In this document: positions 1-13,724 of the stretch, piece after piece
Numbering within the stretch: the stretch's first letter is position 1
How the letters are laid out: the number at the start of each line of letters is the position of its first letter
Origin: Nematostella vectensis
Taxonomy: Eukaryota > Cnidaria > Anthozoa > Actiniaria > Edwardsiidae
NCBI RefSeq assembly: GCF_932526225.1
Contig: NC_064035.1
Coordinates: 14,742,469 to 14,806,468, forward strand
Reading direction: 5' to 3'
Length of the DNA: 64,000 nt
The notes under the pieces: model-generated
Database searches by the model: none
What the model was told of the DNA's origin: nothing
Seen by the model: the letters and a program-made list of their open reading frames with translations, nothing else
Translations under genes and position numbers: made by a program

Positions 1-3000
1 ACCGCCGTACAGCTCATATAGTCACCGCCGGTACAGCTCACTTAGTCACCACCATTCAGCTCACTTAGTCACCGCCGTACAGCTCACTTAGTCACCGCCA
101 TTCAGCTCACTTAGTCACCACCATTCAGCTCACTAAGTCACCGCCGTTTAGCTCACTTAGTCACTGCCGTACCGCTCACTAATTACCGCCGTACAGCTCA
201 CTTAGTCACCGCCGTACAGCTCACTTAGTCACTGCCGTAACGCTCACTAATTACCGCCGTACAGCTCACTTAGTCACCACCGTACAGCTCACTTAGTCAC
301 TGCCGTACCGCTCACTAATTAACGCCGTACAGCTCAATAAGTCACCGCCGTACAGCTCACTTAGTCACCGCCGTACAGCTCACTTAGTCACTGCCGTAAC
401 GCTCACTAATTACCGCCGTACAGCTCACTTAGTCACCACCGTACAGCTCACTTAGTCACTGCCGTACCGCTCACTAATTAACGCCGTACAGCTCACTTAG
501 TCACCGCCGTACAGGTCACTTAGTCACTGCCGTAACGCTCACTAATTACGGCCGTTCAGCTCACTTAGTCACCGCCGTACAGCTCACTTAGTCAACACCA
601 TTCAGCTCACTTAGTGACCGCCGTACCGCTCACTAATTAACGCCGTACAGCTCAATAAGTCACCGCCATTCAGCTCACTTAGATACTGCCGTACAGCTCA
701 CTTAATCACCGCCGTTCAGCTCGCTTAGTCACCGCCGTACAGCTCACATAGTCACCACCGTACAGCTCGGTTAGTCACCGCCGTACAGCTCACTTAGTCA
801 CCGCCGTACCGCTCGCTAATTACCGCCGTACAGCTCACTTAGTCACCACCATTCAGCTCACTTAGTCACCGCCGTACAGCTCGCTTAGTCACCGCCGTAC
901 AGCTCACTTAGTCACCGCCGTGCAGCTCACTTAGTCACCACCGTACAGCTCGCTTAGTCACCGCCGTTCAGCTCACTTAGTCACCACCATTCAGCTCACT
1001 TAGTCACCGCTGTGCAGCTCACTTAGTCACCACCGTACAGCTCGCTTAGTCACCGCCGTTCAGCTCACTTAGTCACCGCCGTACAGCTCACTTAGTCACC
1101 GCCATTCAGCTCACTTAGTCACTGCCGTAAAGGTCACTAATTACCGCCGTACAGCTCAGTTAATCACCGCCGTACAGCTCAGCTCAGTTAATCACCGCCG
1201 TACAGCTCAGCTCACTTAGTCACCACCATTCAGCTCACTTAGTCACCGCCGTACAGCTCACTTAGTCACCGCCATTCAGCTCACTTAGTCACCGCCGTTC
1301 AGCTAACTTAGTCACCGCCGTACAGCTCAGTTAGTCACCACCATTCAGCTCACTTAGTCACCGCCGTACAGCTCACTTAGTCACCGCCATTGAGCTCACT
1401 TAGTCACTGCTGTGCAGCTCACTTAGTCACCGTCGCACAGGTCACTTAGTCAACACCATTCAGCTCACTTGTGACCGCCGTACCGCTCACTAATTACCGC
1501 CATTCAGCTCACTTAATCACCGCCTTACAGCTCAATTATCTCTGCCGTACAGTTCACTCAGTCACCACCGTACACCTCACTTAGTCACCGCCGTACAGCT
1601 CACTTGGTTGCCGGCGTACAGCTCAATTAGTCACCGCCGTTCAGCTCGCTTAGTCACCGCCGTACAGCTCACATAGTCACCACCGTACAGCTCAGTTAGT
1701 CACCGCCGTACAGCTCACTTAGTCACCGCCATTCAGCTCACTTAGCCGCCGTACAGCTCACTTAGTCACCGCCGTTCAGCTCGCTAATTACCGCCGTACA
1801 GCTCACTTAGTCACCACCATTCAGCTCACTTAGTCACCGCCGTACAGCTCGCTTAGTCACCGCCGTACAGCTCACTTAGTCACCGCCGTGCAGCTCACTT
1901 AGTAACCGCCATTGAGCTCACTTAGTCACCGCTGTGCAGCTCACTTAGTCACCACCGTACAGCTCGCTTAGTCACCGCCGTACAGCTCAGTTAATCACTG
2001 CCGTACAGCTCACTTAGTCACCGACATTCAGCTCACTTAGTCACCGCCGTACCGCTCACTAATTACCGCCGTACAGCTCAGTTAATCACTTAGTCACCGC
2101 CGTACAGGTCACTTAGTCACCGCCGTACAACACACTTAGTCACCGCCGAAAAGATCACTTAGTCACCGCCATTCAGCTCACTTAGTCACCACCATTCAGC
2201 TCACTTAGTCACCGCCGTACAGCTCACTTAGTCACTGCCGTACCGCTCACTAATTACCGCCGTACTGCTCACTTAGTCACCGCCGTACAGGTCACTTAGT
2301 CACTGCCGTAACGCTCACTAATTACGGCCGTTCAGCTCACTTAGTCACCGCCGTACAGCTCACTTAGTCAACACCATTCAGCTCACTTAGTGACCGCCGT
2401 ACCGCTCACTAATTAACGCCGTACAGCTCAATAAGTCACCGCCATTCAGCTCACTTAGATACTGCCGTACAGCTCACTTAATCACCGCCGTTCAGCTCGC
2501 TTAGTCACCGCCGTACAGCTCACATAGTCACCACCGTACAGCTCGGTTAGTCACCGCCGTACAGCTCACTTAGTCACCGCCGTACCGCTCGCTAATTACC
2601 GCCGTACAGCTCACTTAGTCACCACCATTCAGCTCACTTAGTCACCGCCGTACAGCTCGCTTAGTCACCGCCGTACAGCTCACTTAGTCACCGCCGTGCA
2701 GCTCACTTAGTCACCACCGTACAGCTCGCTTAGTCACCGCCGTTCAGCTCACTTAGTCACCACCATTCAGCTCACTTAGTCACCGCTGTGCAGCTCACTT
2801 AGTCACCACCGTACAGCTCGCTTAGTCACCGCCGTTCAGCTCACTTAGTCACCGCCGTACAGCTCACTTAGTCACCGCCATTCAGCTCACTTAGTCACTG
2901 CCGTAAAGGTCACTAATTACCGCCGTACAGCTCAGTTAATCACCGCCGTACAGCTCAGCTCAGTTAATCACCGCCGTACAGCTCAGCTCACTTAGTCACC

Positions 3001-4165
3001 ACCATTCAGCTCACTTAGTCACCGCCGTACAGCTCACTTAGTCACCGCCATTGAGCTCACTTAGTCACCGCCGTACAGCTCAGTTAGTCACCGCTGTGCA
3101 GCTCACTTAGTCACCACCGTACAGCTTAGTTAGTCACCGCCGTACAGCTCACTTAGTCACCGCCGTACAGCTCGCTTAGTCACCGCCGTTCAGCTCACTT
3201 AGTCACCGCCATACAGCTCACTTAGTCACCGCCATTCAGCTCACTTAGTCACCGCCGTTCAGCTAACTTAGTCACCGCCGTTCAGCTCAGTTAGTCACCA
3301 CCATTCAGCTCACTTAGTCACCGCCGTACAGCTCACTTAGTCACCGCCATTGAGCTCACTTAGTCACTGCTGTGCAGCTCACTTAGTCACCACCGTACAG
3401 CTCAGTTAGTCACCGCCGTACAGCTCACTTAGTCACCGCCGTGCCACTCACTAATTACCGCCGTACAGCTCACTTAGTCACCACCATTCAGCTAACTTAG
3501 TCGCCGCCGTACAGCTCGCTTAGTCACCGCCGTTCAGCTCACTTAGTCACCGCCGTACAGCTCACTTAGTCACCGCCATTCAGCTCACTTAGTCACCGCC
3601 GTTCAGCTCACTTAGTCATCGCCGTAAAGGTCACTTAGTCACCGCCGTACCGCTCACTAATTACCGCCGTACAGCTCAGTTAATCACTTAGTCACCGCCG
3701 TACAGGTCACTTAGTCACCGCCGTACAACACACTTAGTCACCGCCGAAAAGATCACTTAGTCACCGCCATTCAGCTCACTTAGTCACCGCCGTTCAGCTA
3801 ACTTAGTCACCGCCGTACAGCTCAGTTAGTCACCACCATTCAGCTCACTTAGTCACCGCTGTACAGCTCACTTAGTCACCGCCATTGAGCTCACTTAGTC
3901 ACTGCTGTGCAGCTCACTTAGTCACCGTCGCACAGGTCACTTAGTCAACACCATTCAGCTCACTTGTGACCGCCGTACCGCTCACTAATTACCGCCATTC
4001 AGCTCACTTAATCACCGCCTTACAGCTCAATTATCTCTGCCGTACAGTTCACTCAGTCACCACCGTACACCTCACTTAGTCACCGCCGTACAGCTCACTT
4101 GGTTGCCGGCGTACAGCTCAATTAGTCACCGCCGTACAGCTAACTTAGTCACTGCCAGAATTTGA
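1..4165. repeat. 23-bp minisatellite array (array A), runs off the left edge
   Basis: A tandem array of about 180 diverged copies of a unit of roughly 23 bp, with core CTCACTTAGTCACCGCC followed by GTACAG. Recurrent variants include CACCATTCAG, CTCACTAATTAC and AGCTCGCTTAG. The array begins before the window, so its full length is unknown. It contains internal segmental duplications: about 490-1280 recurs at about 2266-3056 (offset 1776), about 2060-2190 recurs at offset 1598, and about 1290-1650 recurs at offset 2495. No reading frame in it looks like a protein. Confidence 0.97.
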
Positions 4166-4370
4166 ATTGTGCGAATGTCTTGGAAGCGCGCGTCACAACC
4201 GAACAAATCACTCAGTCACCACCGCAAATCACTTAGTCACCGCCGTACAGCTCACTTAGTCACCACTATCCAGCTCACTCAGTCACATCCGATCAAATCA
4301 CTTAGTCACTGCGAGAATTTGAATTGTGCGCATGTGCGAATGTCTCGGAAGCGCGCGTCAGCTTAAATAA
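4166..4370. repeat. Diverged edge of array A with a duplicated spacer
   Basis: The array decays here into copies ending AAATCACTTAGTCAC instead of CAGCTCACTTAGTCAC. Two nearly identical non-repeat segments flank this stretch, at about 4157-4194 and 4314-4360. Both start GAATTTGAATTGTGCG and end GGAAGCGCGCGTCA. This looks like a larger unit (spacer plus several 23-mers) duplicated at the array edge. The short reading frames over it are shadows of the repeat. Confidence 0.8.
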
Positions 4371-7300
4371 AGGCGTTGATTTCGAGCGTCCTTTATACAC
4401 GTTTAGATACCTATTTATCCATAGAAAATATTATAATCACTGTTTATTTATATATTTTTTACTTCTTTATATTTCAACACTTTATGTTCGGCTCATGATT
4501 GGGAATAGATTTAAAATGTCAGATTCTTCTCATCACTTTTTCTTCTAAGCGATGGAAAAAAAGGGTTGAAGAGCTTTGAAGTTATTGATGTATTAACATG
4601 CTAGCAGCTACAATAGCGAATCTATAGCTTATTTACAGTAATTGTTACAGTAGGTAGGAAGCAAGAAATACTCTCGGGCGTAGGGCTAAACACCTCAAGG
4701 TGGTATTCTAAAACGACAGCTCATGTAATTGCTCGCAAACACCGGCCCAAAGGAATTGTACGAAGAACTGCCCTCAACTTCCCTAGCCTTGCGTTGCAAG
4801 CGTTTCCCCGGAAGGACCTGGCAAAGAGTTCGACCGCAATTTTCGCGCATTCTAACTCACGGAAACGCTTACTACACAACCGCTACCCTTACGTAAGATA
4901 GTAAAAACGCAAAGCAATTATTAATGAAAACTTATTTCAAGATCACCTAAGAATCTTAAGCATGCATTAAGCACTCACAATATGTATTCAAAACAGACGA
5001 TTGAGGTTTCAATAAATTACATATGTTTGTATCTCACGTTGTTTTCAAAACACACCAACATTTAATTAACCCGCAATAGTAGAAATCGGTTTATTGACTT
5101 CCGGACGGCCGAAAATGACCATCAGAGGGGAGAGAAATCGGGTCCTAAGCTGCTCTTAAAATATCGCGTGAAAGTCATATTGAGGCAAAAAACAGAGCTC
5201 TGTGTGATGCTACGGTATAACGCATCTACGGCTAAGTACTTCTTAATTATTAATGCCTTGAAGGAGTCCATATTTTATTCCCTCTCGCTTTCCATTTCGT
5301 TCACTTCAACAAAATAGGAAACCTTACAATCAACATCCCTTTTGTAGCTCTAAATAGTGAATGATCAGGATAGAAAGCCGCACTATTGTGCCATGCTAAT
5401 GGCACCGACATTTTATCTTCATCTAAACATTGCGTTATACATATCTAAATGAAACTTGCGGGGGGATCACGTTCCAGAGATTCCATCAAGATAAACAATC
5501 AAGACTTCCGAGCATATGGCGATATTCTCCACGCATAAAAATACTCGCTTGCAAAGATTAATTGATTATCAATGCAAAAATATTTGTGGAAAACAAACCA
5601 CAAAGTTGAATATCACAACCACAATGGTAGCTAAAACTAGTGTAAATAAACAACGGCATTGTATTCCGGTGGCTGGGCGACCTGGTGAGTGGACAAAACC
5701 TGGACCACCGAGAACAATAGGAATTAAACACCCCAGTTGTTATTTAAATTATTAAAATGTTTTGTGGGCTAGGTTCCTGTTATTAGGCCAGCGAGAATTC
5801 AAGTTTATCATTTGAACTAGCTCCGCGGAAGATAACAGGGTTTTTGGCAGACGACTATTGGCCAATCAGAATCGTTACCGAGTGATTCAAGTTCGCTTGT
5901 GCAGCAAGGGCCGAACGGGTTATCGTCCTGCCAATATTGGTAAGAAATCCTCTTTCTTTCTATCTTTTAAACTTCGACACATCAATGATAAGCAGAAGGA
6001 ACTGGCTGGGTTAGCAAACGGAAAATAGTCCAATAATTTCAATAAAGTTATAACGAGACCTGAAAAAAATAGTAACTATTTATGTTAACGTCGGGGAAGA
6101 AAAAGCGACGTTTGCAATGATGACGGCTGTTTCTAATATTTGGATCCTCGACACATATTCGTACCGATTCTTATCGATAAACAATGGTAGTAAAACCAAC
6201 TTTCGGGATTAGGTGGAAAGGGTTTAACACCATATCGTTATCGTGAAAAGATATTCAATTCATATAATCTGTGCAAAAGAAAACAGCACAAAACGCGACC
6301 TTATTTTTGTTCTACCCTCGTTATACAAATAAATTTTCTGCAATAATCAACGCAGCTGGTGTCATCAAATAGAATCAAGAATGGTATCGAATACTTTAGG
6401 AAATAGATGAAGGTGCTACTTTAAACGCACGTATGAGCGAAATACTGCATCAACGGTTATGTTTGTTAAACAATCAAAATGTTGCGCGTTAGTAAAACAT
6501 GAGTAGATATGCCATAAGTACTAGCGACCTACCAGGGTGAAATTCAAGAAAGCAAATCGACAGCTACCCAACTGGTAGAAAAAAAAATTGGTCGGAAAAA
6601 ATGTTACCTTTCCTAAATTCAGACATTAGCCACGCCCGAACTCGCATGAAAATTATCAACACAGATATCTACTGAACAAAAAGCTGAAATGCTTTATGCT
6701 TCGCAGTGAAATCCAATGGATTTCAAACGTGAGAATTTTAAAGTACTTAGTACCTGCCTGCAGCCATAGAAATCGCACTTTTTGGTACGATCACGTTTAT
6801 AGGAGACCGGCAATCACCACTCTAATAAGGATATACACCGTGTATGTCACAACCTTAACTCCAAATGTAAAATCGCACCTTACTGCATATTCATGATAAA
6901 TAAGAAAAGAAAATATTTTAAAAATATAGTAAAGCTAGTGATTCCTATTAAACCATAAAGGCAACACAAAAATGCCTTTCCTTTACTCCTTTCGCTTATT
7001 AATACATCATAGAAACAGGGATAGACGATGACGCAAAAGCTTGACGCCAAGAACTCACGTCTTGGTTGAGTTTTAAAAAAAACCCTCAAGGATTGGTGAA
7101 AGGGAAAAACATGACGTCAAGGAAACATCAATAACACTCGATAACAATTGTTATGGTGACAACGAGTGATTTATAATTTCATTCACGATGTAAAAATAGC
7201 ACCAATTCAAGGATCAGGTTAAAAATGGAATATGCTGGTATTATGTTATGAACACGGTGGACAGATTGTGTTCGGATCACTAATACATTGAATTTACTAA

Positions 7301-10300
7301 GGCTAAGACTGCAAGCATTAAGTCGCCCATCAAATCAGCTTTGAAGGGCCACACGAGCTAAGGATTGACGGTGAGTGTAGTGAACTAAAAGATTTCATGC
7401 AGAATTGGACGGAATGGACGAACAAACCTTATCAAACCTTTACATGACTTAGTGAATAGAAAAAAAACTATAAACAATACCAACCAAAACTACTTTTGAG
7501 TTTATGGTAACTCAAAAGGTAAAAAGGATATCAAGGAAAACAATTTCAAATAGATAATTTATGTGTAAAACACCTTGGATAGTACAAATACTAACAATTG
7601 GAGAAGTCATCTCTAAAATCTCATGCTCATCTAGAAATGAAATATTGTCCAGAAGTCGGTAGTCGTCGGTATTAGTAAGATATGACTAAGACGAGCAAGA
7701 CGGAGGAAGGAACATGTTAGGCATCTGGGCATTAATCACTAGCAACGTCCTTCTTCCTGTCACTTCGTTTATCGTTTATCTTTTCTAAAGTATTATATCA
7801 GTTGAAGTCTCGATATTGAGGTCTGGGCTAAGGTTCATAGTACCGATTGCATGATTAAAGAGAAAATGAAAGAAGTGAAGTAAACCTTGCATACATGATC
7901 CATCGAAATACATTACATTATGAAAGAAAGATTGCAAGTAAAAAGAGCCGATAAATTCGGTTTCCTTCGAGTCCCTAATCTCATTTTATATATTTGCTCT
8001 ATCTTGTAAAAGAATAAAAATAATAAAAATTTAATTTTCAATGTTACACACAAAGACTGTGAAAATGATTCCAATTTTCTAAAATGTTTAATTTGCATGA
8101 TGCAATAAAACAACCTTCAATTGGCCCTATCCATAAGGCGAATTATCAGTGTCTAGATCATCTACAAGTTGGGTTGCCAGACCAAAGAAACGTCATTACA
8201 CGAGCAAAACAAAAGAGCACAGCAGAAAACGCCATTCATAGCAACCTTCCAAAGTTTGTATAGAAATCAAATCCGAAAGGAAATTGTTTATACTCTAGTG
8301 TGGTCGGTTCTACGACATTACAAAATTAACCAGTAACATGACAAAGCCATTGTCATTTTATCCAATAGCAGCGAGCGCATGAGTACTCTTAACTACTTCT
8401 ATTCAACTTTGGGTTGACACCCTGGGTTGCCTCTCAGAAATGTTGGTTTGATTACAAAAGAGACACGTTAAAAGTCCTTGTCCAAATTTTGATCTCTTTG
8501 CCGGTCGCCATGGAGATATGAAGACTTTTGGAGACATTCTGTCAAGATTGCTATTGTTTGCTTAATGTGGAGAGATGAGAGAGGTTAACTTCATTGCATT
8601 ATATTGCAAATTTAAGGAATTGTGTAAGATTTCCGTATTTTAGTGCGCAATACTACTCTATATATCTTTAGACAAACGAAGACTGTATATGAATATACTG
8701 ACTGAAAAAAAGGTGAAGAACAAAGGTAAATACTTCGTACTCTATTTGTTTATTTGTTTGCTTATCTTATATACCGCATGGACACATCAAAGAATAAAAT
8801 CAAAATCTTAACTTTTAATGAACACATTCCCACGGCATCAAATAGAAAAGAAATATGCTCGCTGTAATGGTTAAAATTTTGTTTAATATTTTTTCTCGTG
8901 CGAGGAGTTTTTTCCATGTACACTTACGTACTAGATACTGGCTGAAAATAGGGCGTTTACACTTTGAATCTTACTGGATACGTAAGGCTCTGATATTTTC
9001 TCAAGAATACAGATTTACACCTTTTTAAGACAGCATTATTTTTTTCAAGGCTACATGACAGAATGGAAAAATTATCAGCCTACAAAAGTATGGGTGATTC
9101 GAAAAAACAAAGCAACGTCAATTATACTTAGTTAAACATCTGCTGAAACAATTAGTTACTGACAAAGATTCGGAAAATGTTATTTTTTGGTACAAATACT
9201 TTGTGTCTTCATCACATCTCATGTCCGTTAATAGTATCAAGCTCAGAAATGACTAAACAAAATAATAATTCAAGCAGATACTCCATAAATGATACACCTT
9301 TTATAATTTTATGGTTTCTGTTGTTATGGTTGTTTTCTTACTTTTTATTTTGTTTTGCCAAAGTGATATACACATTCAAATATAAAAGCCCTGAATTATT
9401 ATTCAAGTTTTTCTATAATCACCTGTGCTAGCTAAAGATTCTCGTCTTAAATAAGACTTCTTCAGTGCTTAAAAATCACTCAAAAACATTAATAAAAAGG
9501 TTGCTCCTAACGCCTTTTCGATTAAAAACATCATTACTTAACTCTCCCTAAATTTAATACATTTCACTCTTATTCACCATATCTTCTCCGTTTTACAAAA
9601 ACCATGAGCCAGTGAGCCGCACCCGTGCGCTCCAGTCAGGGGTTTTCGAGTAAAAGGTGAGAGATAACGTTTTTAACTATGTTTCGGTTGACTTCGCGAT
9701 GGTTGGACCAAGTTTTTTTGGATTGCGAAAAGACTGTCCAACCATTTAGATTCTAATCACCCTTTATTACTCTTACCGGTAGGGAAATTTGTTATTCTAA
9801 TTATTTTATGTAGCAGGTAAAGGCAATTAAAGATTAATAATACATTTCTGTTTCTCGAAAGCATCGGCTGTATCCGAGCATCCAAGCAGTACAATTTCTA
9901 ATGATCACTTTCTATATTTCGATTAGGTTTTTATAATACTCAAAATCCTAACAGCAATCGCGGCAATGGAAATGGGGTAAGAACATCTTTCTAACTGAAA
10001 ATTTCCTGTTTACTTCTTACCGTTGGGATTAGTGTTATGGCCTAACTTTTGGCAAAAGATAGCAATGACGCGCCGATCATTTGAGTTTTTTTTTTTACAT
10101 TTTATTCTTAAAAGATAGAGACAATAAAAGAGGGATAGGTGGCGACCACAGAGATGGACGGTAGCTGCTCGATAGACTCCGAATGATCCAATCAAGTTAA
10201 TCTTTCTTTTATCAAATCTAAGGAATTAGGAATTAAATAAGAAAATTAAAAGTGAAAGCGAAATAATGGCATTAAGTATTGCAAACGACTTTATTTCTAA

Positions 10301-12070
10301 ATTGTACTGGAATTTCTAAACTTTTAATATAAAGGATGCTTTCGATTTTAAATAGGAATATCAGCTTTAAACGCTGCAGGGAATTAAGATGACATAAACT
10401 ACTGAATTGAAAGTTCAATTGCAAACAAAAGAATATATTTAGTACATATTTTTCTCTGTGAACCGCCATAAAATCATATAAAATAAAATCTAGAAATCCT
10501 ACACCTTGTGAATCGACACTTTGGACGGCAGTCCTTCAATCCGAAGAGATAGTTCTAACAATGCATTCCTCCTCGGCTTACAAGTGGTAGTGAGAATCAG
10601 ACACACACAAAAGATAAGGGTTTCCCGATAAGTGCGTCTAAAACTAAGACGCTCCTCTACACAGCATAAAGTTAACCTAATCTTGAATCAGCGGCCGAGA
10701 GCAAAGAGTTAAAAAATACTATTGGAAGAGCATTTCATCGCTAAAGTAGGGGCACAACATACCATAATGTCTTTTTAGGATTAAGGTATTAAATAAGATA
10801 TTATCAGGACATTAATAGGAATAACACAGTGCCAGCGGTGCGAAGTGCGGCCATTAAAGGGCTGCGGGTTTAGGCTGAGTTAATGGCATGACTTATCGTG
10901 GCGAGAATCATGGCCAAATAATTAAAATAGCATAATACGAGTACTGTTATAGAAGCGGAACGTAAACATTAGTAGGGAAATCAGACAAAATCGGTCTGCG
11001 ATGACGAGAGCTTGAATTGTCGGCGAGTGGTTTGCGACGCCTTCATGACTGCCAAAAGCTTTTATCGACATTGAGCTTGATTTGACAAGAGTAAATCCCC
11101 ACATGAAGTAGAACATTCTGGTCGCGCAGCCTACGGTATAGGGCGACCGGTCGCAACCCGCGCGGCAGGTGTTTGACCAATAGGTGGCGATAATTATGCA
11201 AAAACTTTGCAATGTCAAAATATGCATCCAAATAATACGTGAAGTAAGGTCTGCAGACAAATCTATTTTTGTTGGCACCTGGCATTGAGCGCGGACCGCT
11301 AGCGATAAGACAGACACATCATCTACAATGTAGAAGCCGCCAACGATGCTTAGCCGAATTTATGAAAGCGCGTGCGTATTACCTTGAGTCCTTGGGTTGC
11401 TTTCGTTATATCGGCAGTGGGGATTTGCCGAACGGCCAGGGCTTGGTGAACTGGAACGAATCTCTCGAGGTAGATAACAGGTAATATGCATTGCGTCTCT
11501 CTTAGTGGGCTTGCTAGAAGCATAAACTAATTCGCCATGTTTACCGTTAAGTAATCAGTTGACTCGGCAGACAACATCGGGTGAGACGCATATCCTTATA
11601 ACGTTCACATTTCAGAGAATAGTATATATTTAATAGTTAGTTAGAAGGGAATTAGGCGTTGATTGCTCTGTTTTATCGACAGGGTACAGAATGTCTTGGA
11701 ACAAATAGTTTTATACGGAACGTTTTCAAGTTCAGCCCTAAGCAAGGAAAAATTACCATGCGTGCTCTTGAATTTCGAATTTCACATTTTTCACTTCTCA
11801 GTAAATAACTTAGTTCTAAGCCCCGCTGAGCACAAGAAACTACTTCGATTGCGAGCCGTGGGTGAAAACGAACAATGATATTTACGAATACTTGATGTCC
11901 TTTGGTTTTAACATAGCGACATTAAATTTCACTACACAAAGCAGGCAAATAAAAGCAATAACAAGCTGGACCTCCAATAAGGCAATACCCTGACTTTATC
12001 TCTAAAGGCGCATAATAACGACATGTTACATCCCCCTCTATTTCATGTGACAACAGAGAGTATTCTTAAA
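4371..12070. other. AT-rich intergenic DNA, no supported gene
   Basis: I read both strands and found no exon with recognisable homology. The longest open frames are a 131-codon minus-strand frame at 10922-11317 and several of 60-85 codons. They overlap frames on the other strand and lack codon bias or motifs. A GC-richer patch lies at about 11040-11480. A promoter-like stretch at about 5860-5945 has ATTGGCCAATCAG followed by a possible splice donor (TATTG then GTAAGAAATC); it may be a non-coding first exon, but nothing downstream confirms this. Confidence 0.6.
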
Positions 12071-12074
12071 CCAC

Positions 12075-12076
<2 letters not shown>

Positions 12077-12145
<69 letters not shown>

Positions 12146-12156
12146 TTAATAATAAT

Positions 12157-12212
<56 letters not shown>

Positions 12213-12224
12213 TAATAATAAAAT
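12077..12224. repeat. (AAT)n microsatellite
   Basis: About 148 bp of nearly pure AAT/TAA trinucleotide with a few interruptions (ATTAAT, AACAAT). It produces poly-isoleucine frames on both strands that are not genes. A short (TA)n run follows at 12374-12391. Confidence 0.97.
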
Positions 12225-12391
12225 AATAAATTTTATTAAAATTCACTATATAACATAATCTAAAATATGATTAACAAAAAATTTGTTTATAAAATTGATA
12301 GCAATAAGATTTAAAAATATTAAAAAAAATTAAAAATAGTAAAAAAAATTATGCGAAAGAGAAAAATAGAAAAATATATATATATATATAT

Positions 12392-13724
12392 GGCGGTCTT
12401 ACATAACATCTGCTATGGGCAAAATAAAATCATTATCATTTAAAACATCGCGTGATTTGAACGGGAATCTTGAACCTCACGTGACATTTGTGAACAGTTC
12501 TTAAAATTGCGAAAGAAAGTTCGATACGTATCCGTGAGAGATTACACTGGCATAAGCCTCGCCGTTCTTAATAGACAGTTTTTCTGCAAGGGATTTTAGA
12601 AAGTTCTTACAATCTACCCCCATGCCTCCATTTGTGCCAAAAACTAGTGGTGTAAAAGTTCCCATCTCTACGTTGATTATTCTCTGGTTGTATTTCCTCT
12701 TCTCATTCTCTTGTTCTCTGAAGATAATAATAATGACGCCTATAAGAGAAAGAAATGAAAAATGAATGGAAAAAAAGTAAATGATAATAGCAACTCTTTT
12801 GTAGTTATGTGTTTATTGACCTTCCACTGTTTTTAGAGACCAAAATAAATATATTGAGACGTTTTATAGTTTTAGTTTGGGGGCTGTATTATTGATTATT
12901 AGTTCACGTGGGAGAGAGGGACTTGAACTCAAACAACCAGACAAGGCTTTACATAATTTCCCCTCGAGGCGAATTAATCTAAAAACCTACCGGACTTACA
13001 AATTAATAAAAGCGAAACGACTTCGACGCATTATGTAAGTTCAAAAACGACATTTGCTCTCGTCAAAATGTCAGTAGGTAAGCGATTTCGTCACAATATA
13101 AGGAAATTGTCATATTTCATGTTATTTGGGTACATGCGATTCAAAGTCGGCTTTTGTATAAGGTCTTTTTATATCTTTGTCGAGCGAACAGTGGAAATCT
13201 CTCTCGACAGGAACTCCGAATCACAGTAATAGCTCTTTCTCCATGACGTCACATATAACTGACAGAGGGGAAAACTTTCCCAATATTTTGAGAAAAACGA
13301 CCAATTAGAGCGCGTTATTCACCATGGATACCGCAAGGTAATTTGAGGGCATTTATTCCGAGCTCATTTACAATTCTTGTTACTCCGGGAAACACAAACT
13401 AAATAAGCGTAATAGTGGTTTGGTGTTTACCCTATTTTAATACATGCCTTTTGGTCAATTTACAGAGCTGAGCTCGGCCTTGCGCGCCGCCGAGGGTCAT
13501 CGCTACTTGGTTTTCGCAAGCCACAAAGTCGAGATAAATAATCGCACGAAGGGAAACTCGGGAATCACGCGAGTTAAGGGTCAAAGTGACCCTGTCTCGT
13601 ATGGCTACTACCAGGAAAGATAGCCGAGCGAAACAGAGAATCGGCTAGGCAGTACGAGCTAAAGAGGTCAGCCTTCGCGCAATCAACAGCCTTTTAACAA
13701 CCTCGGCTGGTCCAGACTGCCAAT
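12392..13724 (+). promoter_or_regulatory. Upstream region of the WDR86-like gene, with a CRE
   Basis: No coding exon is seen here. A perfect CRE octamer TGACGTCA lies at 13244-13251, about 480 bp before the start codon. GC-rich sequence (GCGCGCCGCCGAGG, near 13472) lies closer to the gene. No clear TATA box fixes the transcription start. Confidence 0.45.

Noticed and set aside
9177-9431. 84-codon frame with a hydrophobic stretch resembling a membrane segment
   Set aside because: AT-rich DNA easily yields Phe/Leu/Ile runs; there is no start context, homology or partner exon.
10922-11317. 131-codon minus-strand frame
   Set aside because: It overlaps other frames on both strands, has no motif or domain that I recognise, and has no supporting splice or promoter signals.
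12023-12246. Poly-isoleucine frames on both strands
   Set aside because: Translation of the (AAT)n microsatellite.
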